NCBI GenBank assembly: GCA_947476535.1 | Contig: CANJRC010000021.1 | Location: forward strand, 1-45,122 | Length of the DNA stretch: 45,122 bases | Source of the DNA: Betaproteobacteria bacterium | GTDB lineage: Bacteria; Pseudomonadota; Gammaproteobacteria; Burkholderiales; SG8-39 | Direction of reading: 5' to 3' | In this document: piece by piece, positions 1 through 8,158 of the stretch | How the letters are laid out: each line of letters opens with the position of its first letter | How positions within the stretch are numbered: the stretch's first letter is position 1 | The notes under the pieces: generated by a model | What the model saw: only the letters and a program-made list of their open reading frames with translations | Database searches by the model: none | What the model was told of the DNA's origin: nothing | Translations under genes and position numbers: made by a program

Positions 1-533
1 AGATGCGATTGAACAACGAAATCCACTTCTTTTCCCCGACGTTTTCCAATATCAACCTGCCGCCGACGTCGCGCAAGGGACTGGAGTTCGAAATCTCCTA
101 TGACGCGACGCAGAACCTTTCGTTGTTTGGAAACGTGTCGGCAACGGAGGCGAAGTTTCGCAATGGCATGATCGGCGGCGTCGATGTCAGTGGAAAATTC
201 ATCCCGTTGGTCCCGCGTGAAACAGCGAATGCCGGCTTTTCATGGCGCTTCGATGAGCGGACGCAATTGCGTGGTGTCGCAAGACACGTGGGCAAGCAAT
301 ACTATGACAACGACCAGACGAACAGCTTTCCCACGCGTATGCCGGCCTATGACTTGGTTGACTTCAAGCTAACGCATGAACGAAGGGACTGGACTGCATC
401 GCTGGCTATCAATAATGTCCTGGACAAGCAGTACTACAGCTACGCGATTCGAAATGGCGCAGGCACGTCGTTCAATGCCTTTCCTCAGGCCGGACGAACC
501 CTGCAGGGGACGCTGGAACTGCGATTCCGCTAG
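1..533 (+). CDS. TonB-dependent outer-membrane receptor, C-terminal fragment
   Basis: This is the 3' end of a gene that begins before the window; the first ATG (position 3) is internal and only about 176 residues are visible. The fragment shows the alternating strand pattern and typical closing motifs of a TonB-dependent receptor beta-barrel: NINLPPTSRKGLEFE, the conserved INNVLDKQYY segment, and a final FPQAGRTLQGTLELRFR strand. Such receptors take up iron-siderophores, cobalamin or other scarce ligands across the outer membrane using TonB energy; the ligand cannot be told from this piece. The protein ends in Phe-Arg, whereas most barrels end in an aromatic residue. It is followed by two hairpins and probably belongs to a unit separate from the glycan genes. 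Confidence 0.85.
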   Translation, partial: MRLNNEIHFFSPTFSNINLPPTSRKGLEFEISYDATQNLSLFGNVSATEAKFRNGMIGGVDVSGKFIPLVPRETANAGFSWRFDERTQLRGVARHVGKQYYDNDQTNSFPTRMPAYDLVDFKLTHERRDWTASLAINNVLDKQYYSYAIRNGAGTSFNAFPQAGRTLQGTLELRFR

Positions 534-576
534 GAGCGCCGAACAGAATCACCGTTAGGCACGCTAACACTTATGG

Positions 577-598
577 GCCGGGTGGAAGGACACCCGGC
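577..598 (+). terminator. Hairpin after the receptor gene, candidate terminator
   Basis: A perfect 8-base-pair inverted repeat (GCCGGGTG / CACCCGGC) around the loop GAAGGA starts 44 bases after the receptor stop codon. Stem stability and position suggest transcription termination. Only a weak T-rich stretch follows (GGTTTCTTGG), so it could instead be an mRNA-stabilising hairpin. Confidence 0.45.
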
Positions 599-614
599 AC
601 GCCGGTTTCTTGGC

Positions 615-629
615 GCCGCAAGATGCGGC
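615..629 (+). terminator. Second short hairpin in the receptor-waaQ gap
   Basis: A perfect 6-base-pair stem (GCCGCA / TGCGGC) with the loop AGA lies 16 bases after the first hairpin. Two GC-rich stems in tandem between two same-strand genes support a transcription boundary here. There is no U-tract, so intrinsic termination is not certain. The rest of 534-717 holds no gene I can support. Confidence 0.3.
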
Positions 630-717
630 TTGTGCTGCATGACCGTGTTTATATGGTGGCTCTTCGATTGCATGAGCAGATTTTCTGAAGCGCTTTTTTT
701 CTGCTAAGGTGCGGGCC

Positions 718-1821
718 ATGTTGACCGTACCAGCCGACCGCATTGATCTTGCCGCCGTGAAGCGTGTCTTGGTGGTCAAGCTGCGCCATCACGGCGATGT
801 GCTTCTGACATCCCCGGTTTTTTCGACGCTGAAGACACACGCACCGCACGCGCACATCGACGCTCTGGTCTATGGGGATACGCGCGACATGCTGACGCTC
901 CACCCGTCAATTTCGGAGGTGCATTGCATCGATCGTGCGTGGAAGAACGCGGGAGCGTTGACGCGGCTGGCCGCGGAATGGCAATTGTTTTCCCGGCTGC
1001 GCGACCGACGCTACGACCTGCTTATCCACCTCTCGGAGCATCCGCGCGGCGCGTGGCTCGCGCGTTCGCTGGGCTGCCGCTTCTCGGTCGCTCCTGGGTA
1101 CGCCAGCAAGCCAAAGTTCTGGAAGCGCAGCTTTACCCACCGTATCGCCCTACCGAAAAATGCCCTGCGACACATGGTCGACTGGAATCTCGATGCACTG
1201 CGTCGAATCGGCGTGCAACCGTCGGTAGAGGATCGCAGGCTCGTCCTGGTGCCTGGTGCCGAGGCCGACGCGAGGGCGGTTGCGCTGCTCGAGGCGCATG
1301 GTCTCAAGGAGCGGGATTTTGTCCACATTCATCCTGCATCGCGCTGGCAATTCAAGTGCTGGCCGGTCGAGCGGATGGCGGCGTTGATTGACACGTTGAT
1401 TGGACGGGGAGAGCGAGTGGTGCTGACCGCGGCACCGACGGATGAAGAACGAAAGCTGCTTTCGGCCATCATTGAGAGGTCGAGTTTGCGTGAGCGTATC
1501 GTTGATCTTTCGGGCCAGTTGTCACTGAAGGAGCTTGCTGCATTCACGCGGCAAGCGAAACTTTTCATTGGTGTCGATTCGGCGCCAATGCACATTGCGG
1601 CGGCCATGCAGACGCCCGTGGTCGCACTTTTCGGCCCGAGCGGTGATGCCGAGTGGGGGCCGTGGGCGGTGCCGCATCGTGTCGTCTCGTCATTGGCATA
1701 CCGCTGCCGGCCCTGTGGTAACGATGGTTGCGGGGGCGGAAAGGTCAGTGAGTGCCTGACCACCCTCCCCGAATCAAAAGTTCTCGCCGCCATCGACGCA
1801 TTGCTCGCTGAGACGCGGTAA
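718..1821 (+). CDS. waaQ: Lipopolysaccharide heptosyltransferase, WaaQ-like (GT9)
   Basis: A GT9 family glycosyltransferase of about 367 residues that would add a heptose from ADP-L-glycero-D-manno-heptose to the LPS inner core at the cytoplasmic face. The N-terminus (VLVVKLRHHGDVLLTSPVFS) is the WaaQ/WaaF/WaaC signature and most resembles WaaQ. The substrate region has HPASRWQFKCWPVERM (about 205-220) and the sugar-nucleotide region has GVDSAPMHIAAAMQTPVVAL (about 285-304). A late Cys cluster (CRPCGNDGCGGG) is also typical of WaaQ-like proteins. I chose ATG 718 over GTG 709 because AAGG (706-709) sits at good ribosome-binding distance from it. It is the first gene of the 16-gene rightward run. 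Assignment to GT9 is firm; the exact heptose position is inferred. Confidence 0.85.
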   Translation: MLTVPADRIDLAAVKRVLVVKLRHHGDVLLTSPVFSTLKTHAPHAHIDALVYGDTRDMLTLHPSISEVHCIDRAWKNAGALTRLAAEWQLFSRLRDRRYDLLIHLSEHPRGAWLARSLGCRFSVAPGYASKPKFWKRSFTHRIALPKNALRHMVDWNLDALRRIGVQPSVEDRRLVLVPGAEADARAVALLEAHGLKERDFVHIHPASRWQFKCWPVERMAALIDTLIGRGERVVLTAAPTDEERKLLSAIIERSSLRERIVDLSGQLSLKELAAFTRQAKLFIGVDSAPMHIAAAMQTPVVALFGPSGDAEWGPWAVPHRVVSSLAYRCRPCGNDGCGGGKVSECLTTLPESKVLAAIDALLAETR

Positions 1822-1834
1822 AGGCACTGCGCGG

Positions 1835-2998
1835 ATGAAGCTCGCGTTGATTCGGCAGCGCTACAACCCGTTTGGCGGCGCGGAGCGCTTTGTCGAGCAG
1901 GCGATGCGATCGCTGGACGCCCAGCATGATGTTTCGCTGACGCTGATTGCGCGCGACTGGCGCGGAGGGGCGTCCGAGTCTGGTGCAAACATCTTGCTGT
2001 GCGACCCTCCCTATGTGGGGCGCACTTGGCGCGACTGGAGCTTCGCACGCGCCGCATGCGCGGCGGCCCGGGGCAAGTTCGATCTCGTGCAGTCGCATGA
2101 GCGGATCGCCTGCTGCGATATCTACCGTGCCGGGGACGGCGTGCATGCGCAATGGCTCCTGAATCGCGCGAGCATACTGGGCCCGGTTCGGCGCATGGCG
2201 CAGTCGGCCAGCCCATGGCACCGCTACACCCTGGCTGCCGAGCGTCGCCTGTTCGCAAGCGCGCGGCTGCGCGCGGTCATCTGCAATTCAAGAATGGTCG
2301 CGGCGGAAGTTCGCTCCCACTTTGGCGTGGACGAGGACAAGCTTCGCGTGATTCACAACGGGGTCGATCTCGAACGTTTTCACCCGCGTTTGCGAGTGCA
2401 ATGGCGCGAGCCCATGCGCTCGCGTCTTGGCATTCCGGTCGAATCCACTGTTTTCCTGTTGCTGGGCTCCGGATTCGAGCGCAAGGGCGTCGGTCGCCTG
2501 CTGGAATCTTTTGCAAGCATTGCGTCGTCACGAGGGGATGCATTTGTAGTGGTGGTTGGCGCAGACCGGAACGCCGAGCGATATCGCCGGCAAGCCGAGA
2601 GTCTTGGCGTTGCCCAGCGCGTGCACTTTGCGGGAGCGCAGGCCGACCCGGCGCCCTGGTACGGCATGGCCGATGCGTTCGTGCTGCCGACACTCTACGA
2701 TCCCTTTCCCAATGCGGCACTGGAGGCCTTGGCCAGCGGGCTCCCGGTTGCGACCTCGAAGCAATGCGGCGCAGCCGAACTACTGACGGCCGGTACCAAT
2801 GGCTGGGTTTGCGATGCCATGGATACGGTGACCTTGTCCGGGTACCTGGCGTTGATGTCACCGCCAAACCTCAAGGTCATGGGGGAGCGCGCACGCGCCG
2901 TGGCGGAAGGACTGTCACTGGCCGCGATGTCGGAAAAGTTGTTCCAGTTGTATTGTGAACTGCTCGGCTCTGCCCCCCTCGCTGACCAGCAGAATTAA
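1835..2998 (+). CDS. Glycosyltransferase family 4, WaaG-like core transferase
   Basis: A 387-residue GT-B fold retaining glycosyltransferase. The N-terminus has the acceptor-domain motif YNPFGGAERF (about 10-19), like the PFGG of WaaG. The donor-domain features are GSGFERKG (211-218) and the EX7E-type region DPFPNAALEALASGLPVA (289-306), where Asp replaces the first Glu. The HNGVD motif is at about 174-178. WaaG adds the first outer-core glucose in enterobacteria, and the position next to the WaaQ-like gene and msbA supports an LPS core role, but the donor sugar is unknown. It starts 13 bases after the previous stop and is followed by a 150-base gap, one of the two largest breaks in the run. 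Confidence 0.8.
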   Translation: MKLALIRQRYNPFGGAERFVEQAMRSLDAQHDVSLTLIARDWRGGASESGANILLCDPPYVGRTWRDWSFARAACAAARGKFDLVQSHERIACCDIYRAGDGVHAQWLLNRASILGPVRRMAQSASPWHRYTLAAERRLFASARLRAVICNSRMVAAEVRSHFGVDEDKLRVIHNGVDLERFHPRLRVQWREPMRSRLGIPVESTVFLLLGSGFERKGVGRLLESFASIASSRGDAFVVVVGADRNAERYRRQAESLGVAQRVHFAGAQADPAPWYGMADAFVLPTLYDPFPNAALEALASGLPVATSKQCGAAELLTAGTNGWVCDAMDTVTLSGYLALMSPPNLKVMGERARAVAEGLSLAAMSEKLFQLYCELLGSAPLADQQN

Positions 2999-3148
2999 GC
3001 GCGGTATTTGAGGGCTGGAGCAGTGTGTCCGGGATCGAACTGCACCGCTGTGTTCGGTCGGGGAAACCCTAAAAACTGTTACAATTCAACTCTTTCCAGA
3101 AGAGTCTCGATGCTGCTCATTCGGCATCAGGGGCCCGAGGGTATCTGA

Positions 3149-4909
3149 TTGACGAACCGCTCTAGCCGGGAGCTGTACCTGCGCCTGCTGGGCTACGTCC
3201 GGCCGCATTGGCGCGTGTTTGCCTTGTCGCTCCTGGCAATGGTGCTGACCGCGGCGAGTGAACCCTTATTTCCCGCCATGATGAAGCCTCTGCTCGACGG
3301 CGGCTTCGTCAAGCGTGATACCACGCACCTGTATCTGATTCCCGCAGCCGTTCTCGGCATCTTCCTCCTGCGGGGATTACTCACGTTCGTTTCTTCGTAC
3401 ACCATGGGCTGGGTGTCCAATCGCCTGATCCTGGACATACGTCGCGACATGTTCGAGCGCTTGCTAATGCAGCCGATGGGTTTTTTCGACAATCAGTCCT
3501 CCGGGGTGCTGATTTCCAAGGTGACCAACGATATCGGGGGAGCGATCGGCGCCGCCACGGCCGTGTTGACGGTTTTGGTGCGGGAATCGCTGACCGTCGT
3601 CGGCCTGCTGGCATGGATGCTCTACCTGAACTGGAAGCTCACGATGATCACGCTGATCATCGCCCCGGGCATCACGCTGGCGATTCGCCTTTTTTCCAAG
3701 CGCATGAGGCACATGAGCCAGGAATCGCTCAAGGCCATGGGCAATCTCACCGAAGTGCTGGAAGAAGCAGTCGAGTGCCAGAAGGTGGTCAAGGTCTTTG
3801 GAGGGCAGGCATACGAATCCGGGCGTTTCGATCGTGCGAGCCAGGCTTTGCGCGGGTTCAACATGCGCCAGACCATCGCGGCGGCGGCGACGGTGCCGAT
3901 AGCGCAGCTATTCGCCGCCATCGCGCTGGCCATCATCATCACTATTGCGGTGTCTGAGTCGGCGTCAGATGCGCTCACAGTCGGCGGGTTTGTGTCCTTC
4001 ATCACGGCAATGCTGATGTTGCTGTCCCCGCTCAAGCATCTCGCGGACGTCAACTCTCCACTGCAACGCGGTCTGGCATCGGCGGAAAGTGTATTTGAAC
4101 TCCTGGATGCCGTCCCGGAACCCGATATAGGTCAGCGGCAACTGGAAAAGGCCACCGGCAGGATCGAGTTGCAATCCGTGACATTTGCCTACCCAGGTAC
4201 CAGCCGCAAGGCGGTGGATCTTCTGGATCTTGTCATCGAACCCGGAGAAACAGTCGCCTTGGTAGGACCATCGGGTGGGGGGAAATCGACCCTGGTCAAT
4301 CTGCTGCCGCGGTTCTATCTGCCCGATGCGGGAAGGATCCTGATTGATGGCATGGATTACCGGGACCTCACGTTGGCAAGCCTGCGGGCAAACATAGCGC
4401 TGGTGAGCCAGGACGTCGCACTTTTCAACGATACCGTGGCTGCCAATATCGCGTATGGGCGACTTGCGACTTCCAGTCGCGCCACCGTCGAGGCGGCCGC
4501 TCAAGCGGCCCACGCAATTGAATTCATTCGCGAGATGCCACAAGGTTTCGACACGCTGATCGGCGAGAACGGCGTCCGTCTTTCAGGCGGCCAGCGCCAG
4601 CGCTTGGCTATCGCCCGGGCGCTCTTGAAAAATGCACCGATATTGCTGCTGGACGAGGCAACCTCGGCGCTGGACAGCGAATCCGAGCGCTATGTTCAGG
4701 AGGCCCTCGAGACATTGATGCGTGGACGCACGACCATCGTCATCGCGCACCGACTATCCACGGTCGAGCGGGCCGACCGGATCGTGGTGTTGCAGCGTGG
4801 CAAGATCATCGAAATGGGCAATCACGCGCAATTGATGGCACGCGACGGCCTGTATGCGAGGCTTTATCGGATCCAGTTCGCCCTGGATCCGGAGGCTGCG
4901 GAGGCATGA
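3149..4909 (+). CDS. msbA: Lipid A export ABC transporter MsbA
   Basis: A 586-residue half-transporter with fused membrane and ATPase domains, the usual MsbA length. MsbA flips lipid A-core from the inner to the outer leaflet of the inner membrane using ATP. Residues 1-310 carry about six membrane segments, with the MsbA-like opening RLLGYVRPHWR and PLFPAMMKPLLDGGF. The ATPase has Walker A GPSGGGKS (373-380), Q-loop SQD (420-422), signature LSGGQ (478-482), Walker B ILLLDE (498-503) and H-loop His534. The start is TTG 3149 with GAGG (3137-3140) at correct spacing; no closer ATG is in frame. Its stop overlaps the next gene's ATG (ATGA). MsbA inside an LPS core operon is a common arrangement. 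Confidence 0.95.
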   Translation: MTNRSSRELYLRLLGYVRPHWRVFALSLLAMVLTAASEPLFPAMMKPLLDGGFVKRDTTHLYLIPAAVLGIFLLRGLLTFVSSYTMGWVSNRLILDIRRDMFERLLMQPMGFFDNQSSGVLISKVTNDIGGAIGAATAVLTVLVRESLTVVGLLAWMLYLNWKLTMITLIIAPGITLAIRLFSKRMRHMSQESLKAMGNLTEVLEEAVECQKVVKVFGGQAYESGRFDRASQALRGFNMRQTIAAAATVPIAQLFAAIALAIIITIAVSESASDALTVGGFVSFITAMLMLLSPLKHLADVNSPLQRGLASAESVFELLDAVPEPDIGQRQLEKATGRIELQSVTFAYPGTSRKAVDLLDLVIEPGETVALVGPSGGGKSTLVNLLPRFYLPDAGRILIDGMDYRDLTLASLRANIALVSQDVALFNDTVAANIAYGRLATSSRATVEAAAQAAHAIEFIREMPQGFDTLIGENGVRLSGGQRQRLAIARALLKNAPILLLDEATSALDSESERYVQEALETLMRGRTTIVIAHRLSTVERADRIVVLQRGKIIEMGNHAQLMARDGLYARLYRIQFALDPEAAEA

Positions 4910-6006
4910 CCCGGCTCTCGGTCTTGCACACCGAGTCATCATGCGGCTGGGGCGGGCAGGAACTTCGCATCATTACCGAGGCCGAAGGATTCAAGCGCCG
5001 GGGGCACGATATCTGTGTGGCGGCTCCGCCTGAGTCGCGCATTTTCGTTGAGGCGACAAAGCGAGGCCTCGCCGTGATGCCACTGCCGATAGCCCGCAAG
5101 CGCATCTTCGGCGTGCGGGCCATGCGACGTGCGGTAATGTCGCGGCCCTGGAGCATCATCAACAGCCACAGTTCGACAGACAGTTGGCTGGCCGCGCTGG
5201 CGCTGATGACCCTGCCGCGATCACGACGTCCCCCATTGGTCCGGACGCGTCATATCTCAGCTCCCATCTCGCGCAATGTTGCTACGCGTTGGTTGTACGG
5301 CAGGGCGACGGCCCACGTGGTCACCACCGGGGAAGCCCTTCGCCAACAGGTCATCGAGGAAGCGGGGTTGGATCCCGGGTGCGTTACCTCGGTGCCGACG
5401 GGAATCGATCTGGAGCGTTTTGCGCCCGGCGATCGCACCGACGCGCGCGGGCAATTGTCGCTTCCGAGGAATCGATTCATCGTTGGTATCGTGGCGACCT
5501 TGCGAAGCTGGAAGGGGCACCGGTTTCTCGTGGACGCGATTGCGACGCTGGGTGATAAACGCTTGTTGCTTGTCATCGTCGGTGACGGCCCGGGTCGCGA
5601 CAATCTGCGCGCCCAGGTCCGCTCGCTCGGCCTGGAGGAACAGGTGCTCATGACCGGCAACCAAGAGGAGGTTGCGCCCTGGCTACGCGCGTTCGACGTT
5701 TTCGCCCTGCCCTCCTACGCCAACGAGGGTGTTCCGCAATCGATCATGCAGGCGATGGCCTGCGGTTGTCCCGTGGTCTCCACGCCCATTGGTTCAATCG
5801 GCGAGATCGTCGAGCACGGAAAGACGGGGCTGATGGTGGCCCCGAGGGACGTCGACGCATTGAGCGGCGCGCTATCCGCGTTGAGGGACGATGCAGCACT
5901 GCGCTTGTCCCTGAGTGCTGCCGGGTTGACCATGGCGCGCGAGCGCTTTGCCGCCGAGCGCATGGTCGAAGAGATGGAGCGCATTTTTCTGGCGAATCTG
6001 GCATGA
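4906..6006 (+). CDS. Glycosyltransferase family 4
   Basis: A 366-residue GT-B glycosyltransferase translationally coupled to msbA (ATGA overlap at 4906-4909). The N-terminal domain opens LHTESSCGWGGQELRI, a GGxE-type acceptor-domain motif. The donor domain has VATLRSWKGH (196-205), IVGDGPG (224-230) and EGVPQSIMQAMACGCPVV (274-291). In that EX7E motif the second Glu is Gln282, a change that recurs in some GT4 branches. It probably adds a sugar to the LPS core at the cytoplasmic membrane. The donor and linkage cannot be told from sequence alone. Confidence 0.8.
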   Translation: MTRLSVLHTESSCGWGGQELRIITEAEGFKRRGHDICVAAPPESRIFVEATKRGLAVMPLPIARKRIFGVRAMRRAVMSRPWSIINSHSSTDSWLAALALMTLPRSRRPPLVRTRHISAPISRNVATRWLYGRATAHVVTTGEALRQQVIEEAGLDPGCVTSVPTGIDLERFAPGDRTDARGQLSLPRNRFIVGIVATLRSWKGHRFLVDAIATLGDKRLLLVIVGDGPGRDNLRAQVRSLGLEEQVLMTGNQEEVAPWLRAFDVFALPSYANEGVPQSIMQAMACGCPVVSTPIGSIGEIVEHGKTGLMVAPRDVDALSGALSALRDDAALRLSLSAAGLTMARERFAAERMVEEMERIFLANLA

Positions 6007-7013
6007 GCACCTCGAGCGACCCGATCCGCATTCACGCGGGCGCGAGCGTATGCGCGGTCATCGTGTCCAGGATTGGCGATACGCTGCTGGTAACCCCGGC
6101 ACTGCGCGCGCTGCGGGCTGCCTGCGCGCATCTGTCTGTGCTTGCCCATCCGCAACGCCTGGATGTACTTCGCCATCTGGGCTTCATCGATGAACTGGCC
6201 CCTATTACTAAAAATTCGGCCTGGTTCCGTTCCATGGTTAGCAGGCAACGCCACGATGTGGCGATCTGCTGGGGTGCTGAGCCTTCGTTACTGCGGTACT
6301 GCTTAGGGGTGGCGGATCGAAGCGTTGTCTTTGATCACCCGGTTTTTCGGAAGATCAAGGGACAGGTGCTGCGCGTGCCAGTACCGGAAGATGCCTCGCT
6401 TCACGCTGTTCGCGAGCGTGCGTTGCTTGTGGAGGCGGTGTTGGTGGAAGTGCGCGATGTTCGACTTGCATACCATGTGACCGAGGATGAAAGGCGCCAC
6501 GCCCGGCGATGGATTTTGGGACAGGTATCGCGGGATGCGCCGATCCTGGTCGGATTTCAACCCTTCAGCTTTCCCACCAAGGCGCATCGTGACTGGCCCC
6601 TGGAGCGGTTCGTGGAGCTGGCGCGCTGCCTATGTGCAGCAATGCCCAATGTTCATTTGATCGTCCTGGGAGATGCCGCTGCCCGGGAAAGGGTCTCCGT
6701 TTTTGAAAAAGCCATACCGGGGCGTGTCACGATCGCGGCCGGCCGGCTCGCGCTGCGCGAAAGCGCTGCAGTCATGCGCGAGCTGGCGCTGTACATAGGT
6801 GTCGATACCGGTCCCACGCATATTGCCGGGGCGCTGGGAATCCCGATGGTGGCGCTGTATCACCCTCGGTACCCGGGCAGGAACCTAATGCCCCTGGACA
6901 ACCCGCGCTGTATCGCGCTCGAAGGATCCGTTGATCTGGGCATGGAAGGCATCGCAGTCGATGCCGTTTTTTCGGCAGCCACGAGCGCGCTTGCGTCGAG
7001 CGACACGCCATGA
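6003..7013 (+). CDS. Glycosyltransferase family 9 (heptosyltransferase-like)
   Basis: A GT9 protein of about 336 residues. I chose ATG 6003, which overlaps the preceding stop (ATGA), rather than an upstream in-frame start inside that gene. The opening VCAVIVSRIGDTLLVTPALRALR (about 16-38) is the GT9 signature, and VDTGPTHIAGALGIPMVALY (267-286) is the nucleotide-sugar region. GT9 enzymes usually transfer heptose, or in some lineages other sugars, in the LPS core. It is one of three GT9 genes in this run. The region between the two domains is divergent, so it may not use heptose. Confidence 0.8.
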   Translation: MSTSSDPIRIHAGASVCAVIVSRIGDTLLVTPALRALRAACAHLSVLAHPQRLDVLRHLGFIDELAPITKNSAWFRSMVSRQRHDVAICWGAEPSLLRYCLGVADRSVVFDHPVFRKIKGQVLRVPVPEDASLHAVRERALLVEAVLVEVRDVRLAYHVTEDERRHARRWILGQVSRDAPILVGFQPFSFPTKAHRDWPLERFVELARCLCAAMPNVHLIVLGDAAARERVSVFEKAIPGRVTIAAGRLALRESAAVMRELALYIGVDTGPTHIAGALGIPMVALYHPRYPGRNLMPLDNPRCIALEGSVDLGMEGIAVDAVFSAATSALASSDTP

Positions 7014-8158
7014 GGCCGCCGGTCCTGATGCTGTCGCAGGAGGTTCACCCGATTCCGCCGACGAAGGGGGCTGCAGTCGAGCAGTGGATCGACGCCGTTG
7101 CACACCGTATGACGCGATACCAGGCTTACGTCGTCAGTGTCCCGCATCCGACCCGACCGGACCGGGAGTTCGATGGTGACGTTCACTACCACCGGATTCG
7201 AATCGGTCGCGTCTACAATCGCGTGTTTCGAAAGTTGACCCGGCTCGATCCGTATTCGTATATCGATCGCGTGACGCGTTACGCGAGATCGATTCGGCCC
7301 GCCATCGTTCATATCCACAATGCGCCAAGATTCGTGTTGCCGGTGGTGCAGGGTGTGCCGGGGGCGAAGGTGATACTGCATATGCACAATGAGAAGGATG
7401 ACGAAATCGGTGCGCGCGTGGCAGCCCTGGTCGGGTGCAGTGATTACATCTGCGATTGGTACAGGCAGCGACAGGTATTGGCCGATCGATTCATCACTCT
7501 GGCGAACGGGGTGGATATTGCCGCCTATGCCCCAACACGAGCGACCGAAGAGCAGAGGCGGGGACTGCGTGCCGAGTTCGGGGTTCCGGCTGACCGGTTT
7601 GTCGTCCTGTACGCGGGGCGCATCTCGCCCGAGAAGGGCGCGGACTGTTTGGTCGATGCCCTGCGGGTTCTTGAAAAAGACCGGTTTCACCTTGTTCTGC
7701 TGGGCGAGTGGCCATCCGGCGACCCGGCCACCAGCAAGCGGGTGCGTTTTTCGCTGGAATTGGCGGAACGGCTCCGTGACGTGCCTCACACCGTGCTGGG
7801 ATCGGTGTTGCCGAATGAAATGGGCCGATTGTATGGATTAGCCGACCTGTTGGTCATCCCCTCGCGATTCGAAGAGCCTTTTTCAATGGTAGCCATCGAA
7901 GCCATGGCGGCGCATGTTCCTGTCATGGCGCTGCGAAAAGGCGGAATGACGGAGTACATGAAGGATGGCGAGAACGCCTTCCTGGTCGATGGCGAGGCCA
8001 GCGCCGAAGAGCTGGGGAACGCCATACGCAAGGCATCGGAATCGCAGCTGCAACGTGATTGGCAGGCCAAGGTCGCCCGCGAGATGGTGGCGGCTCGATT
8101 CGACTGGAGACACATTGCCAACGATGTCGAGCGCTTGTACGACCAGGTGCTGGCATGA
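7010..8158 (+). CDS. Glycosyltransferase family 4
   Basis: A 382-residue GT-B retaining glycosyltransferase, again coupled by an ATGA overlap. Features: HIHNAPRF (101-108), LANGVD (174-179), YAGRISPEKG (201-210) for donor binding, and an intact EX7E motif (Glu289 to Glu297, in EEPFSMVAIEAMA). A late GGMTEYM follows. The overall layout matches core or O-antigen transferases of the mannosyl/glucosyl type. The substrate is not predictable. It immediately precedes the ligase-like membrane protein. Confidence 0.8.
   Translation: MRPPVLMLSQEVHPIPPTKGAAVEQWIDAVAHRMTRYQAYVVSVPHPTRPDREFDGDVHYHRIRIGRVYNRVFRKLTRLDPYSYIDRVTRYARSIRPAIVHIHNAPRFVLPVVQGVPGAKVILHMHNEKDDEIGARVAALVGCSDYICDWYRQRQVLADRFITLANGVDIAAYAPTRATEEQRRGLRAEFGVPADRFVVLYAGRISPEKGADCLVDALRVLEKDRFHLVLLGEWPSGDPATSKRVRFSLELAERLRDVPHTVLGSVLPNEMGRLYGLADLLVIPSRFEEPFSMVAIEAMAAHVPVMALRKGGMTEYMKDGENAFLVDGEASAEELGNAIRKASESQLQRDWQAKVAREMVAARFDWRHIANDVERLYDQVLA

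Noticed and set aside
3057..3085. TACAAT (3080-3085) upstream of msbA as a promoter
   Set aside because: No reasonable -35 at 16-18 bases; kept out of the annotation.
3110..3148. Twelve-codon open frame ending right before the msbA TTG
   Set aside because: In frame and attractive as a leader peptide, but it has no clear ribosome-binding site and could arise by chance.
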